A stretch of 64,000 nt of DNA, from assembly GCF_003589595.1 (NCBI RefSeq), contig NW_020653333.1, positions 2,570,471 through 2,634,470 on the forward strand, read 5' to 3'. This document shows positions 44,601 to 53,524 of this stretch, piece by piece. Below the pieces are notes generated by a model. It saw only the letters and a program-made list of their open reading frames with translations, had not been told where the DNA came from and searched no databases. The DNA is from Hyposmocoma kahamanoa (lineage: Eukaryota; Arthropoda; Insecta; Lepidoptera; Cosmopterigidae). The position numbers and the translations under genes were made by a program. Position 1 is the first letter of the stretch. Each line of letters starts with the position of its first letter.

Positions 44601-47550
44601 AAATTATTATGTTGTTGCCTGGTTTATAGCTTTGAATTTGGGTATGGTATGTGTATCTTTAGTTTTAAGAAGTTCGAGGAGGCTTTCACTACTAAGTCTC
44701 CCAGAGGTGGGTCCGCCGTCGCGGACAACCGCAGGCGGGGCCATGGATTGTATACTAGGTGGCCACAGCCCCGTCCCATGCGTGGTGTGGGAATACCCGG
44801 GGTTTTTAGTGAGTAGGAGTCTCACATAACCACAGCACCTCCCCGTGACGCGGTGGTATCCATGACGGATTTTCCCCGGAGAAAAAGGGTTTTCTACTAA
44901 AAAAGAAACTTCGAGAAACACTGCTAAAGGAGGCCCTTACACATAACACGACTAACTACAAATTAAGTTAATCATAACCATACTAACATATAAAATAAGT
45001 TGTAAGTAAATGAGTAAAATAATAAACTGTAATGATAAACTGTAAACATTTAGGTATATTGTAACGGATAAAGTCATAAAAATTAATAAATATCTATCTA
45101 TCTATCTTACTATACATTACCATTATTATACTGCCTATACTAATATAATATTATTATATTATACTATTATTATAACTGCCTCTGTGGCCAAACGATTAGA
45201 AATATTTGTATGGCTTACATTTATTTCTCTCGTGAGTTTGGGTGTAATTTGTGGTTGTCTATGTGTGTGTCCATGGCACCCGCGACACAGGGTTTCCCTA
45301 GTGCGGGGCTATGTTGAGTGTGTGCGTTATATTATTATATTCGTATTTCTTTGTCACACTTTTGCTTGTATTCTTATATCATCTGCTTAAAGGTAAAACC
45401 ACAAAAGTGACATTCCACAAATCCACAAAAAATCTGAAATTTATGCAGCTGTTGTAAGAAAATCACCATCTTTCTGCTAATAAAATCACTTATTGAGTTT
45501 ATAGCTTTCTTGTTATTGAGTTTCACCTGCAGAAAGATAGTGATTTTCTTACCATACCTATATAAAGTCTTTTTGTAGAAATGTCACTTATGTGGTTTTA
45601 CTTTAAACAGACAATATCATGTACGATATTTGGCATTATAATATTTGTAAATTAAATTTGGTGGAAGATGTAGTATCTGTCATACAGTTTTACTTAAAAC
45701 TAGTATGGGCACCAATGTACAACCTTATTTTAAAAATGTTCTTCCTATAACAATGTCACATAAATTTAGGATACCATGGAATTGTTTTGACTCAATAAAG
45801 ATTTATAATGAATATACTATTCCATAATTTCTTTGCTTGTACCAATATGCGTCTGAATGTCGAATGAGAGCTTGTCATTAGCACAACTGGTTATTACTAC
45901 ACTATTATGAAATTTAATTTTTAAATTGTACTTACAGAATGATCACATCCCTCCTTGTTCTCCATAGCACCAGATTGCCAGTTAACAAAGTTATACCTCC
46001 AACACTGGTGCAAATAATTCTCAATTTCCTTTTCTGTTACAATATTTTTAATCACTGTTTCAAATTTATCTTCCGTACTGGCATTAACATTTTTCAAATA
46101 ATCCAGTATATCCAGGTTTACATTCATGTTCTCTTCTAAAACATTATAGAAGTGGTCGAATAAAGTCTCTTTGCCCCTGCGTACAAATTCTTTGAAGGCA
46201 TTTTCGTATTTGCTTAGCTTCATTGGCATGTGACGAATGTCAAAGGTTGTGTTCAAATCAGGGTCGTTATGTTTTGTTAGTTTAACTTCCATTGGAAGTA
46301 TGTGATCTTCTTTTACTTTTCTCTGAAAATATTTTTTTTTTATTCACATGTAAGAGCGCATTTTACATCTATCTCACCTGATGGAAAGTCGATGAGGTCG
46401 ATGATGAAGCATGCAAACCTAAATAATGCCTATTCACTCTCGCTTTGAAAAGGTCCAAGTTATTCCATTAAGGTCCATTCAGGGAACAAGTCTGCAGGCA
46501 GGGAATTCCACCCCATAGCCGTTCGCCATATAAATGTGGAAGGGTAACGCTTCATGTGAATCTTTGAAATATCCACAGCATAAGGGTGGAATCCAAGCCT
46601 TCATCTAGTCCCCCGATGATGGAAAGGGGAAGGTGGAATTAAATCATGCAATTCCATCACATACTCTCCATTATATTGTTATTGTAAGTACGTTAGAGCG
46701 TTCAGAGGTATGCCTTTTCGAGGTCTAGTGATTGTTGAATCTTACAGAGCACAAAAAGATATTTATTTTTGTTTGAAATATTTATGTAGTTTTATTTTAT
46801 ACATAGATTTTACATGTATTAGTGTATCATCAATTATTTATTATATGTTATGTATATGTATTTGTATGTACACACACCAGCAAATCAAGCTACACATTGA
46901 CGTATCTTGTTCCGTTGCAATGGAGTGGTGGGATTTTTGAACAAAAATGTGTAGTCTGATGTGCCGTTGTCCATACATAAGTGATTATCTGTGTAATTAT
47001 TGAGTACTGCTGGAAAAGAACCTTCTCTAAATACTTAAAACTTAGAGCTATCAAAAATATTTTTTTGTAGCTTGAACAAGCAAATAAAATACCTTTCTAG
47101 GCATAGAGTTAGTTTTTGGCACTGGTTTACTGTTCAGGACTTTATCCTTTCCATAGAACGGTCTAGAACGCTCGGCTAAATACAGACTGGTGTAAGGTAG
47201 CCACAGATTCTGGCCTGTGCGGCTTATTTCCACATGGTAGCACAGTTGTTTCGTTACTTTTATGCTGCCGTCTTCTTTACACGATATGCCTAGAACTGAA
47301 TAAGTTTTTAATTTAAAATACTTATTGTCTAAAGTCCTCACTCTCTATGTTAGGGGAGTGTTAGTTTTTGTTCCAACATTCGGGAAAGAGAGAGATATTT
47401 GATGAAGATAAAACTTTGGAAAATTAGTATAATACCTTTCTCGTCATGGAAAACACCGTCTTCATTCTTCACTACTCTAACTTTAGCGTACACTTTTCTG
47501 CTCAATCGGGCAAGCGCAATTTCTCCCACTTTCCACACGTAAATACTCAT
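38465..47550 (-). CDS. Five-exon gene for a 340-residue PWWP-domain protein, function unknown
   Basis: Reading the minus strand, exons 47550-47436, 47295-47093, 46322-45936, 39225-39069 and 38625-38465 all have GT-AG borders and matching phases, and sum to 1,023 bases (340 codons plus stop). Residues 5-27 (start VWKVGEIALARL) look like the first strands of a PWWP/Tudor-type barrel, continued in exon 2. Exon 3 is mostly charged helices without a family I recognise. Residues about 243-320 form a C-terminal PWWP domain with the intact PWWP tetrapeptide at 256-259. PWWP domains bind methylated histone H3 and DNA, so a nuclear chromatin role is inferred. AATAAA lies about 70 bases after the stop (minus strand, 38399-38394). 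Further exons in the 6.7-kb third intron cannot be excluded, though the exon 3/4 phases fit directly. I could not match it to a named gene. Confidence 0.82.
39069..39225 (-). CDS. PWWP-protein exon 4, core of the PWWP domain
   Basis: The acceptor is gcaagctcag and the donor TACG|gtaagt. The exon encodes NASVPRRRYDDVVWHRLRGC followed directly by PWWPARVL, the signature strand of a PWWP domain, and ends LRYYG. It is strikingly GC- and CpG-rich against its AT-rich surroundings, supporting real coding status. The loop between the PWWP strand and LRYYG is longer than usual and Ser/Thr/Pro-rich. Confidence 0.88.
39487..40256. repeat. Long inverted-repeat element in PWWP gene intron 3
   Basis: It has the same family arms as 17926-18712: 'aatggtcggaaaaaggtgtt' at the left and 'gaacacctttttccgatca' at the right. 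The left arm is broken near 39600 by unrelated sequence. The open frame 39572-39790 is not a gene. Confidence 0.65.
41590..41745. repeat. Dispersed repeat, copy 2 of 2
   Basis: It aligns with 17371-17560 with a few short indels. Neither copy has coding content. Confidence 0.55.
41765..41965 (+). repeat. 'gaggtcggtttt' family repeat
   Basis: Copy with 'ggaaagagggtacctcgata', 'attccacctctaagggtgg' and 'ttttgaggtcggtttttt'. It lies in PWWP intron 3. Confidence 0.6.
42071..42210. repeat. Short TIR MITE, 140 bp, in PWWP intron 3
   Basis: The ends 'cttcaaattagatgctt' and (right, on plus) 'aagcatctaatttaaagg' are inverted. The ends resemble those of 21115-21425, so the two may belong to one superfamily. 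Confidence 0.6.
42488..42548. repeat. (GAA)n microsatellite
   Basis: About 60 bases of GAA with interspersed GTA units, in PWWP intron 3. Confidence 0.9.
43160..43330. repeat. Copy of the 18960 repeat
   Basis: 'cagatcgactgttgttcgat' to 'ggactctgttcttcagatga'. The open frame 43022-43258 partly overlaps it. Confidence 0.55.
43424..43925 (+). repeat. 'gaggtcggtttt' family repeat with nested insertion
   Basis: It starts 'aaccgacttcaaaaaaggag' and ends near 'gaacttttgaggtc'. The family sequence is interrupted at 43551-43800 after 'gagggtacctcaatact'; continuity resumes at 'gtagtggtcccatttt'. Confidence 0.65.
43551..43800. repeat. Nested TIR insertion with LINE-like ORF piece
   Basis: The ends 'aaccgcgtctaagtgacaa' and 'ttgtcacttagccgcgttg' are inverted. 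The interior plus-strand frame includes SVLEYWTCLMIFQPCI and LNTLTKFNCFQRRILCSIL, which recalls the C-terminal thumb region of Jockey-type reverse transcriptases. It is weak and decayed. Confidence 0.4.
44330..44580. repeat. Inverted copy of the 18960 repeat
   Basis: 'gaacagagtccgatgtgat' and 'atttcgtttcggatat' match the family in reverse orientation. A second short echo of the end occurs at 44550-44570. Confidence 0.5.
44690..44925 (+). repeat. Probable non-LTR retroelement 3' end
   Basis: A GC-rich block ('tcgcggacaaccgcaggcgg', 'gtgacgcggtggtatcc') ends in 'gaaaaagggttttctac' and an A-rich tail, in AT-rich DNA. I recall similar blocks as LINE 3' UTRs in moths, but no ORF supports it here. 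Confidence 0.3.
45177..45336 (+). repeat. tRNA-derived SINE, copy c with internal deletion
   Basis: The head runs 'tgcctctgtggccaaacgat' and then jumps directly to 'agaaatatttgtatggctta', deleting about 55 bases that contain the B box. The rest of the body is intact. It lies in intron 3 of the PWWP gene, antisense to it. Confidence 0.75.
45387..45607. repeat. Long-hairpin MITE in PWWP intron 3
   Basis: The outer arms 'aaaaccacaaaagtgacatt' and (right, on plus) 'aatgtcacttatgtggtttt' are inverted. The inner arms 'gtaagaaaatcaccatcttt' and 'aaagatagtgattttcttac' pair as well. The transcript could fold into an almost continuous 220-base hairpin. Confidence 0.7.
45936..46322 (-). CDS. PWWP-protein exon 3, helical middle region
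   Basis: The acceptor is atattttcag and the donor TCT|gtaagt; the exon is phase 0 at both ends and encodes 129 residues. It is rich in charged residues and hydrophobic spacing typical of helices (for example YENAFKEFVRRGKETLFDHF). A tryptophan-rich stretch (CWRYNFVNWQSG) lies near the end. I see no catalytic motif and no family I can name. The preceding intron (46323-47092) carries two repeat insertions. Confidence 0.85.
46350..46680 (+). repeat. Dispersed repeat, copy 2 of 2, in PWWP intron 2
   Basis: It is slightly longer than the copy at 28411 because of about 20 bases near 'attccattaaggtcca' and a longer middle. It is otherwise collinear. Confidence 0.6.
46869..46973. repeat. Palindromic MITE in PWWP intron 2
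   Basis: 'agcaaatcaagctacacatt' to 'gtctgatgtgccgttgtcc', centre 'cttgttccgttgcaatgg'. Confidence 0.6.
47093..47295 (-). CDS. PWWP-protein exon 2
   Basis: The acceptor is ttattcag and the donor AAAG|gtattt. Joined to the G of exon 1, it reads VLGISCKEDGSIKVTKQLCY and onward for 68 residues, ending KTNSMPRK. The segment CYHVEISRTGQNLWLPYTSL resembles the later strands of the same barrel, with aromatic residues that often face the ligand in such readers. The tail (RPFYGKDKVLNSKPVPK) is basic and probably a linker. Confidence 0.8.
47436..47550 (-). CDS. PWWP-protein exon 1 (start codon)
   Basis: ATG at 47550-47548 opens a 38-codon exon (MSIYVWKVGEIALARLSRKV and onward) ending G|gtatta. An in-frame upstream start adds a leucine/isoleucine-rich stretch starting MVIKFLKKVL that does not look like part of the domain, so the internal ATG is preferred. 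VGEIALARLSRKVYAKV matches the opening beta strands of PWWP/Tudor folds. Upstream (47600-48000) is AT-rich with no recognisable promoter motif. Confidence 0.8.
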
Positions 47551-47814
47551 GACTATTATAATTTTAAAATAATTAAATAAAAGTATCTCGCACAAAACTT
47601 TTTTTAAAAACTTTATTACCATTCCTATTCTTTTTCAGTACTATCATTCGTTCTTTGGATGTAAAATCATTCGGTCTAACTTCCGATGAAATTCAGTTGT
47701 TCAATTAAAAATTCATCTATCATTTAATAAAGACAGAAATATAATTTACACATTTTAATTACAGCTATCTCTTTGTCAATTTATTAAATTTGCAAAAATT
47801 GTAATAAATAGACA

Positions 47815-47925
47815 TATTTACCGCCATCTAGTGTTCAGTAGTAGAACTGACATACTACCGACAACTGTTTCAACGATGTGTAAGTTTTTAGTTAATTAAT
47901 ATTTGTATAGATGGCGTTACCATGC
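47815..47925. repeat. Short repeat with paired 'gccatct' ends, upstream of PWWP gene
   Basis: 'accgccatctagtgttc' at the left and 'gtatagatggcgttacc' at the right are roughly inverted, about 270 bases upstream of the PWWP start codon. Similar gatggcgc pairs occur at 30600, 32590 and 40283. Confidence 0.35.
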
Positions 47926-47929
47926 ACTT

Positions 47930-49100
47930 TTTGTTGAGACTAATCAAAGTATTGATTTAGAATTCTATAACGAAGAAAAGAGCTTTTTATGTATCGTTCA
48001 ATTATTTTATCATTACAGGTTCAGTTAATTAGCCTTGGTCATGCTTTTAAATAGAGTTTTATATCCAGTTTCAATTAATATTCAAAGTTATTGATTATAA
48101 AGGTAAGTAGGCAAAATAAATACGGGATACCTATATGTATACGTAAATCCCGTCTGACCCATTAACTAAATTTAATAATAGGATAAAGTGTACTATCGCG
48201 AAAATGTATGCGCATTTGTTCGTTCCCATGGCTCTAGTTGTGTATGCGTAGGGGATTATCGTTCGATTTTAGTACCTATATATAACAAAGTTGAAAAAAC
48301 GAATGTGTCCCAAATAATGTCTGATTACTGAAATTCGACACTAAAATCATAAAGGTGATCATTATCAACATACAAGCTGTATACTACCACAATGTCCTTG
48401 TGAATAAGCTTGATTGTGCCAAAGGACTACGATGAAAACATAAAAATTCTGATTGAATAATCATTTTTATAATCATTAGATCATCATGTGCAGACTATTA
48501 AAAATTTGTCAACCTTATTAATACAGGACATACGCCTCTTGCAAAAAAGTGTATTCTCCAAAATGGCCACGCTTGGTTGGTGTCCGCAGTAAGTTAAAAA
48601 AAAATGTTGTCTAATAAGTATGAAAAAATTGATTATCTCGCACACTACAGACGATGTAACACTGCTGCATTGCATATAATCTTTCTGCATTGCATGAATC
48701 CTCCAAGTTACCAAGCTTATCGAAACGGAATCGCATTATTGCCATGTAATAAGAGCGAGAAAGACATTGTGTGTTACGCTATAGTGGTCAGAGAGGAAGC
48801 AAAACGCATATTTTGTTTTTCATTTTTATTGCATGGAAGCTTTTTAGGTTCAAAGATACTTTATTCTCGTTAAGACTGTTGGCACCATGTTGGCACTTAC
48901 CGACCTGCATGAGAACTCACAAAACGTCTAAGCCATAGACAAACTACACAAGAAACATTACTGTTTGATACAAACACAAGTTCGACTGTTAACAAATTTA
49001 CATTAAACAGCTATTATTATTATATAAATTAAATCTTTATTTCAGTAGTGAATGGTCATGAAAAATAGTTTATACAATTTAGATTTAAATAAACTCAATA
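47930..49100. other. No supported gene
   Basis: AT-rich DNA with two short overlapping open frames (48484-48714 minus, 48604-48873 plus) that have no recognisable motif. Confidence 0.5.
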
Positions 49101-49111
49101 CAGACTACTAA

Positions 49112-49815
49112 AAAACCGACCTCAAAAGATAATGTTTTTTTGTGCATGTAAACCCGTTATTACAATTATTTTGTCATGTACATATTTTGGTCTGCAGGAA
49201 GAAATTTCTTATAGAAATAAACAGTACTTTCTGATCGTGTTTTCCGTTTTTACTAAATGTAACTTGTGTTTTCCTGTACAATAAATAATTAAATAAAGTA
49301 GGAGGAATTCCATCTATTTGCCAATTTTTATTGAAATCGGTTACAGGAAATGCGCGAAACTGTGTTCACTCCCTTGTTTGTGGTGGAATATTTTTTTCAA
49401 TGGGACTATTATTGAGGTAGGTACTGTAGTCTAGGCTCTACTCTATGAGTAGAACTACTGGCTGAGTGAATATAGTTTTGTATTTAGAATGTGTTTAAAA
49501 AAAATAGGATAGAACAAGAACATCTTGGCAGATCTAGAAGTAGCCTCAAAAAGTAAAATATGTAAAAAACACAATAAACATCTAATTTTGAAGTTAATCC
49601 CAGTTTATATTTTAAATTTATAAAGTACCTCTCGCTACGCAATCTGAGCTACCCCATAGGCTACAGTACCCTCTTTCCAACAAAAAAAATAATCATCAAA
49701 ATTGGTTCACAAAGTTATCGTAAAGTTCACAAGTTATCGCGTAACATATACAAGCAAAAATAAAATAAAAATACTATAGAATTGAGAACCTAATCCTTTT
49801 TTTGAAGTCGGTTAT
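49112..49815 (-). repeat. 'gaggtcggtttt' family repeat with nested insertion
   Basis: The left end is 'aaaaccgacctcaaaaga' and the right end 'ttttgaagtcggttat'. Internal family blocks at 49310-49420 and 49670-49800 are separated by about 250 unrelated bases (49421-49670) whose ends ('ggtactgtag' and 'ctacagtacc') are inverted. Confidence 0.6.
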
Positions 49816-49820
49816 AAACT

Positions 49821-49986
49821 AAGGGTCGTATTCTAGAACTCTACTCAATGCTCAAGTCAGGATTGCACTGGAAACACAAGCACTGGAAATACGACCCTAA
49901 TGGCAAGGACTTGTCTATGATTTTCAGTGCTCACTGCAATACTCAAGTCCTGACTTGAGCATTGAGTAGAGTTCTGGAATACGACC
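49821..49986. repeat. 166-bp MITE with extensive inverted repeats, copy 1
   Basis: The ends 'gggtcgtattctagaactct' and 'agagttctggaatacgacc' are inverted over more than 35 bases, and the interior 'cactggaaatacgaccct' is also self-complementary. Confidence 0.75.
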
Positions 49987-50164
49987 ATAAATGACTCCGC
50001 ATGCTATTCTTAGCTCTATTCCTTACCGCTTGAAGCCGGCTCTGCGTTAATAAGGTGACTCCTTCGATCAATTCCTGCGTCCCGTTCAGGTCATAAAATT
50101 TGAAAACTTTCGTCAACGGTGAAGAACAATTTGATAAAAGGTAGGGGAAGGTAGCTCTACGCGG

Positions 50165-50300
50165 TTACCTTAACTTAGGCCAAATTAAACGGCTGCGGGC
50201 GATCGGCGCGGGGGCTTCGTTCGCCAGTAAGTTACGCAGCCGCGAGGAGGAGGACGACGGGACGGTGTGGCCCGTTTCGACGTGAAGAGAGGACGGGGAG
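50165..50300. other. CpG-rich stretch with a consensus splice donor
   Basis: The segment around 'cgggcgatcggcgcgggggc' contrasts with its AT-rich flanks. 'ttcgccagtaagtt' holds a consensus GTAAGT donor on the plus strand. No coding frame is convincing, so at most it is a non-coding first exon or a repeat. Confidence 0.25.
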
Positions 50301-50499
50301 AACGTAGCTCCGATCTTGCACTAACGACGTAGTAATGTAATTTTGTAAGTTTGTCCTATACGCCGAAGAAGATTCACAACAATTGGACGTGAACGTGTCC
50401 TCAGTCCGCATTGCTTTACAGCACAACCATGCTCAACAGAGGAACTTTAAAGAATTGACGACGAAGACCAGTAAGATTCATAATAAATAACATATTTAC

Positions 50500-50751
50500 A
50501 TCGCCTTACTGTCTCTAACGCGTATCTTAAAGCATAAAGTAATTGAAATGCAAAAATGGATTGTATCTACAAATTTTACAGGCTGAGTTCACATTACATT
50601 TCCTTCATATTCATACATAGGCTTTTACCTATTCTTAAATAAATGCATCCAAATTAACACCCTTGATAAGAAATTTAAAGTAAATAGAAAGTTTTGTCAT
50701 CTCCTGAATGCTCTTTATGAGATACGAGTTTGAGAGAGTAAGGCATCGATT
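50500..50751. repeat. Empty copy of the 9051 inverted-repeat element
   Basis: It shares 'catttccttcatattca', 'gcatccaaatt' and 'aatagaaagtttt' with 9051-9585 and has matching ends ('atcgccttactgtctc' and 'gagtaaggcatcgat'). It shows the pre-insertion state of the SINE site apart from a short local difference. Confidence 0.65.
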
Positions 50752-50879
50752 TGTCTACAGCGATGAATATACTTCACTTGTAGTTCTACATTATATACAA
50801 GGTGAAGCCTGAAAACCAGCAAATTGCTGAAGCTGTTACCATTTCTTCAACACAGCCATTTATTTTAATAATAATAATA

Positions 50880-51020
50880 ATGTCAAAGTCAAAGTCAAAG
50901 ATTATTTATTCCATAGGTAAAATAAATTTACACTTGAAAACATCACATTTAAGCTACTGCTCGTTCACTACGCTGACCTCCCTGAGAAGAACGAGCAAGA
51001 TACTCTAAGGATTGCTCTTT
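50880..51020 (+). repeat. Possible LINE 3' tail
   Basis: It has 'gtcaaagtcaaagtcaaaga' and a following 'ttatttattccataggtaaa' block of the type found at the ends of insect LINE copies. It has no coding part. Confidence 0.3.
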
Positions 51021-51034
51021 TCAAATAAACTTAA

Positions 51035-51263
51035 ATAAATAAATAAATAATATAAATAAATAACGCACACACTCAACATAGCCCCGCACTAGGGAAACCC
51101 TGTGTCGCGGGTGCCATGGACACACATATAGACAACCACAAATTACACCCAAACTCACGAGAGAAATAAATGTAGGCCATACAAACATTTCTCCCGACCC
51201 GGGAATCGAACCTGTGACCTCTGCGTGGCAGTCCGGCATGGTAACCGTTCGGCCACGGAGGCA
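51035..51263 (-). repeat. tRNA-derived SINE, full-length copy d
   Basis: Reverse copy with an (AAAT)n tail at 51031-51060 and head 'gttcggccacggaggca' at the right. The body blocks are identical or nearly so to copies a and b, suggesting fairly recent activity. Confidence 0.8.
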
Positions 51264-51306
51264 GTTATAAATAGTAAATAGTAAATGCTATGGAATACAC
51301 TTTGAA

Positions 51307-51590
51307 TCAAATTTGTGTGGATTCTGGAGCCATGTCGTCTTTCCATACATCTTTATCTAACACGTAGTCTTCAATTTTGTAATAAGATTTTTCGATCAAA
51401 ATATTTTTAATGTAGTTTTTAAACTTAGGAAATGATAAACTTAATATATGCTCCGGAATGTTATTGTAAAAACGTATACATAGTTCCCCATAAAAGAGTT
51501 GTTTACCTTGGTTAAACGAAATCGTGGTACCATGAGTTTACTTCTGACAACATTTAATTTATTTACTTCTGACAACATTTAAGGTCCATT
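51307..51590 (-). mobile_element. LINE reverse-transcriptase C-terminal fragment
   Basis: The minus strand from about 51560 reads KLMVPRFRLTKVNNSFMG in one frame, then CIRFYNNIPEHILSL, YIKNILIEKSYYKIEDYV and a stop at 51309-51307 in the neighbouring frame. This is the familiar extreme C-terminus of Jockey-like LINE proteins ('RLTKVNNSF...RFYN.IP'), with one frameshift near 51490. Confidence 0.65.
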
Positions 51591-51739
51591 TTAATGTTAA
51601 TATCAATGATATTACACTGGTTAGTAGAGCTTATCCTAGATTAATACCACATAATTAACAATGAAATTGGCCTCTGTGCGAGTATACATCATCGGGCAAT
51701 CAGGTCTATCAGCTATCGCTTTCGGTATGCCATTACAGC

Positions 51740-52975
51740 TCCCATGCATTCTGTTCAACAGCGAGGCAGATTTCTTTCGGCAGCATCAAAGCCGTCCACG
51801 CGCGCATCTGCGAACATGCCCGAAGCGCTGCAAAAGCGCGGGAGCTGCAACAGTGCCCTGAATGCATTATTAAATTGGACTCGCAGAGCATTGTATGATT
51901 TTTGGGTATATTTGAACCACAAACTTGCCGTGTACAGTGATGTACAAAATGCCTTAACAAATGCTATCTTCACTGTATCCGTACATCTAGCAAACCTTCG
52001 AACCAACATGTTCGCCCGAACTGACAATGACTTGCGCTCCCTTTTCATATCCACATCATCCCTAAGATCCTCGGTCACCACATGCCCAAGATATTTAAAT
52101 TGAAATACTCTTTTAAAAGTAACACGGGTGGTACAAAAGTAGGGCACTTGTTTCCCGCCTTAAAGACCATGTACACTGTCTTTTTAACATTGTAAGTTAG
52201 ACCATGTGACTCCGCGTAGGATTCACACATACCTGTTAAGTAGCTTTCTCATTGTGCTAACTGAAGGAGCCAGCAGTACCGTATCGTCCGCGTAGCTGAA
52301 ATTATCGACACATACGTCGTCAATAAAACAACCAAGTAGTTTACCGCCAAGTTCCTCAATCAGCGCATTCACATATAAATTGAATTGAACGGGTGAGCTC
52401 AAGTCACCCTGTCTCACCCCGCATTCCATCCTCCTTGGATCCGAGAACTCACCCGTCCACCGCACTCGGCTTTCCTGATTCAAGTACCAGAATCTAAAGA
52501 GAGATACCAACTCTGGCGGCAGCCCAGTATCATTTAGTTACCGCCAGAGAATGTCATAAGAATCCAAATCAAATGCCTGGGAGAGATCTAAAAAACAGGC
52601 ATAGATGGGAGTTTGTCTATCAGTGTAATACCTGACAGTGCGCTTTAAGCTGAAAGTAGCAGTTTCTGTTGACAGCCCGGGCCGAAATCCGAACTGCGCA
52701 TCATGTGACTTCACATGAGAGTCGAGCACACTATCAAGCATTTTTGCTACTATCGTAGTTAACGAAATAGGCGCATAATTTGTCTTGTCCGATACATCCC
52801 CGGTCTTGCTTTTGACAATCGGCAACATCAGTGTCCGCAATATATCAGGAGGTAGGTACTAGTGATTTACACATAGGTTAAATAACAGCGTGTACCTACT
52901 CGTGGGAGGTGTGCACCGGCATGCCGCAAGTGATCTACGCTAAGCCCGTAATGACCTGGTGGTAAGTCACCACGC
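51740..52975 (-). mobile_element. Non-LTR retrotransposon with recognisable reverse transcriptase
   Basis: On the minus strand one frame runs through GLSVDHLRHAG, TNYAPISLTTIVAKMLD, QFGFRPGLSTE, FLDLSQAFD (motif A), GVRQGDLSSP (motif B), NFSYADDTVLL (catalytic YADD) and FQFKYLGHVV, then a thumb region ending RNLPRC. This is the ordered motif set of a LINE reverse transcriptase. In-frame stops (for example at 52540-52538 and near 52225 and 52150) kill it, but three ORFs lie in one frame, so decay is moderate. Endonuclease and 5' parts are missing. A fragment of the same family is at 55733-55860. I could not fix the clade. Confidence 0.85.
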
Positions 52976-53003
52976 ATTTTAAGTCACTATGTTAACTTTC
53001 TAA

Positions 53004-53521
53004 CCGACTTCAAAAAAAAGGAGGAGGTTATACTGTATGTATGTTTTCAGATATCTCCGTCAATTGTTTGAAAGGATGCACTCTCTCTCGTGGTGGTCCC
53101 ATTATCACCAAGTCAGAATCTGATGAGGGAATCCCATTAAAATCTAAGGATATCTTCAAATTTTTAGGCATGTCCGTGAATTCACTAATTTCTCCATCAA
53201 ATGTGCACCAATTTTGAAAATTCTTCTTTTGTTTGGAAGGGTATCTCTCGAGGTGGTCCCTGATGCTGTTCCGGGGTCGTTTCGGCTATCACAGCTTACT
53301 AAATATTTTCCACAAATAAAAATCGACTTTTGACTTGACAAAATAATTCTAATCAACAAATTACTTTCACCACGACAACCTGAATAAAAAATATAATGTA
53401 CAAAGGAGTCCGTAACAGTACATTTTAAGTAAAAAAAAGTGTTAATGGTTTGATGTAATAGAAATGATAAGCCGTTCCAAGAGATAACATTCATCGGTGC
53501 AAATAATATTTCTTCAACTAA
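53004..53521. repeat. Repeat related to 26155-26844
   Basis: It starts 'aaccgacttcaaaaaaaagg' and ends 'gtgcaaataatatttcttca'. It shares 'caaaggagtccgtaacagt', 'gaaatgataagccgt' and 'tggtccctgatgctgttccg' with the element at 26155. Confidence 0.6.
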
Positions 53522-53524
53522 GTA

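Noticed and set aside
45184..45390. ORF with SLGVICGCLCVCPWHPRHRV
   Set aside because: The same peptide is encoded by every copy of the first SINE family; it is repeat DNA, not a gene.
48604..48873. 89-codon ORF
   Set aside because: It has low-complexity AT-derived composition, and a competing minus-strand frame of similar length exists.
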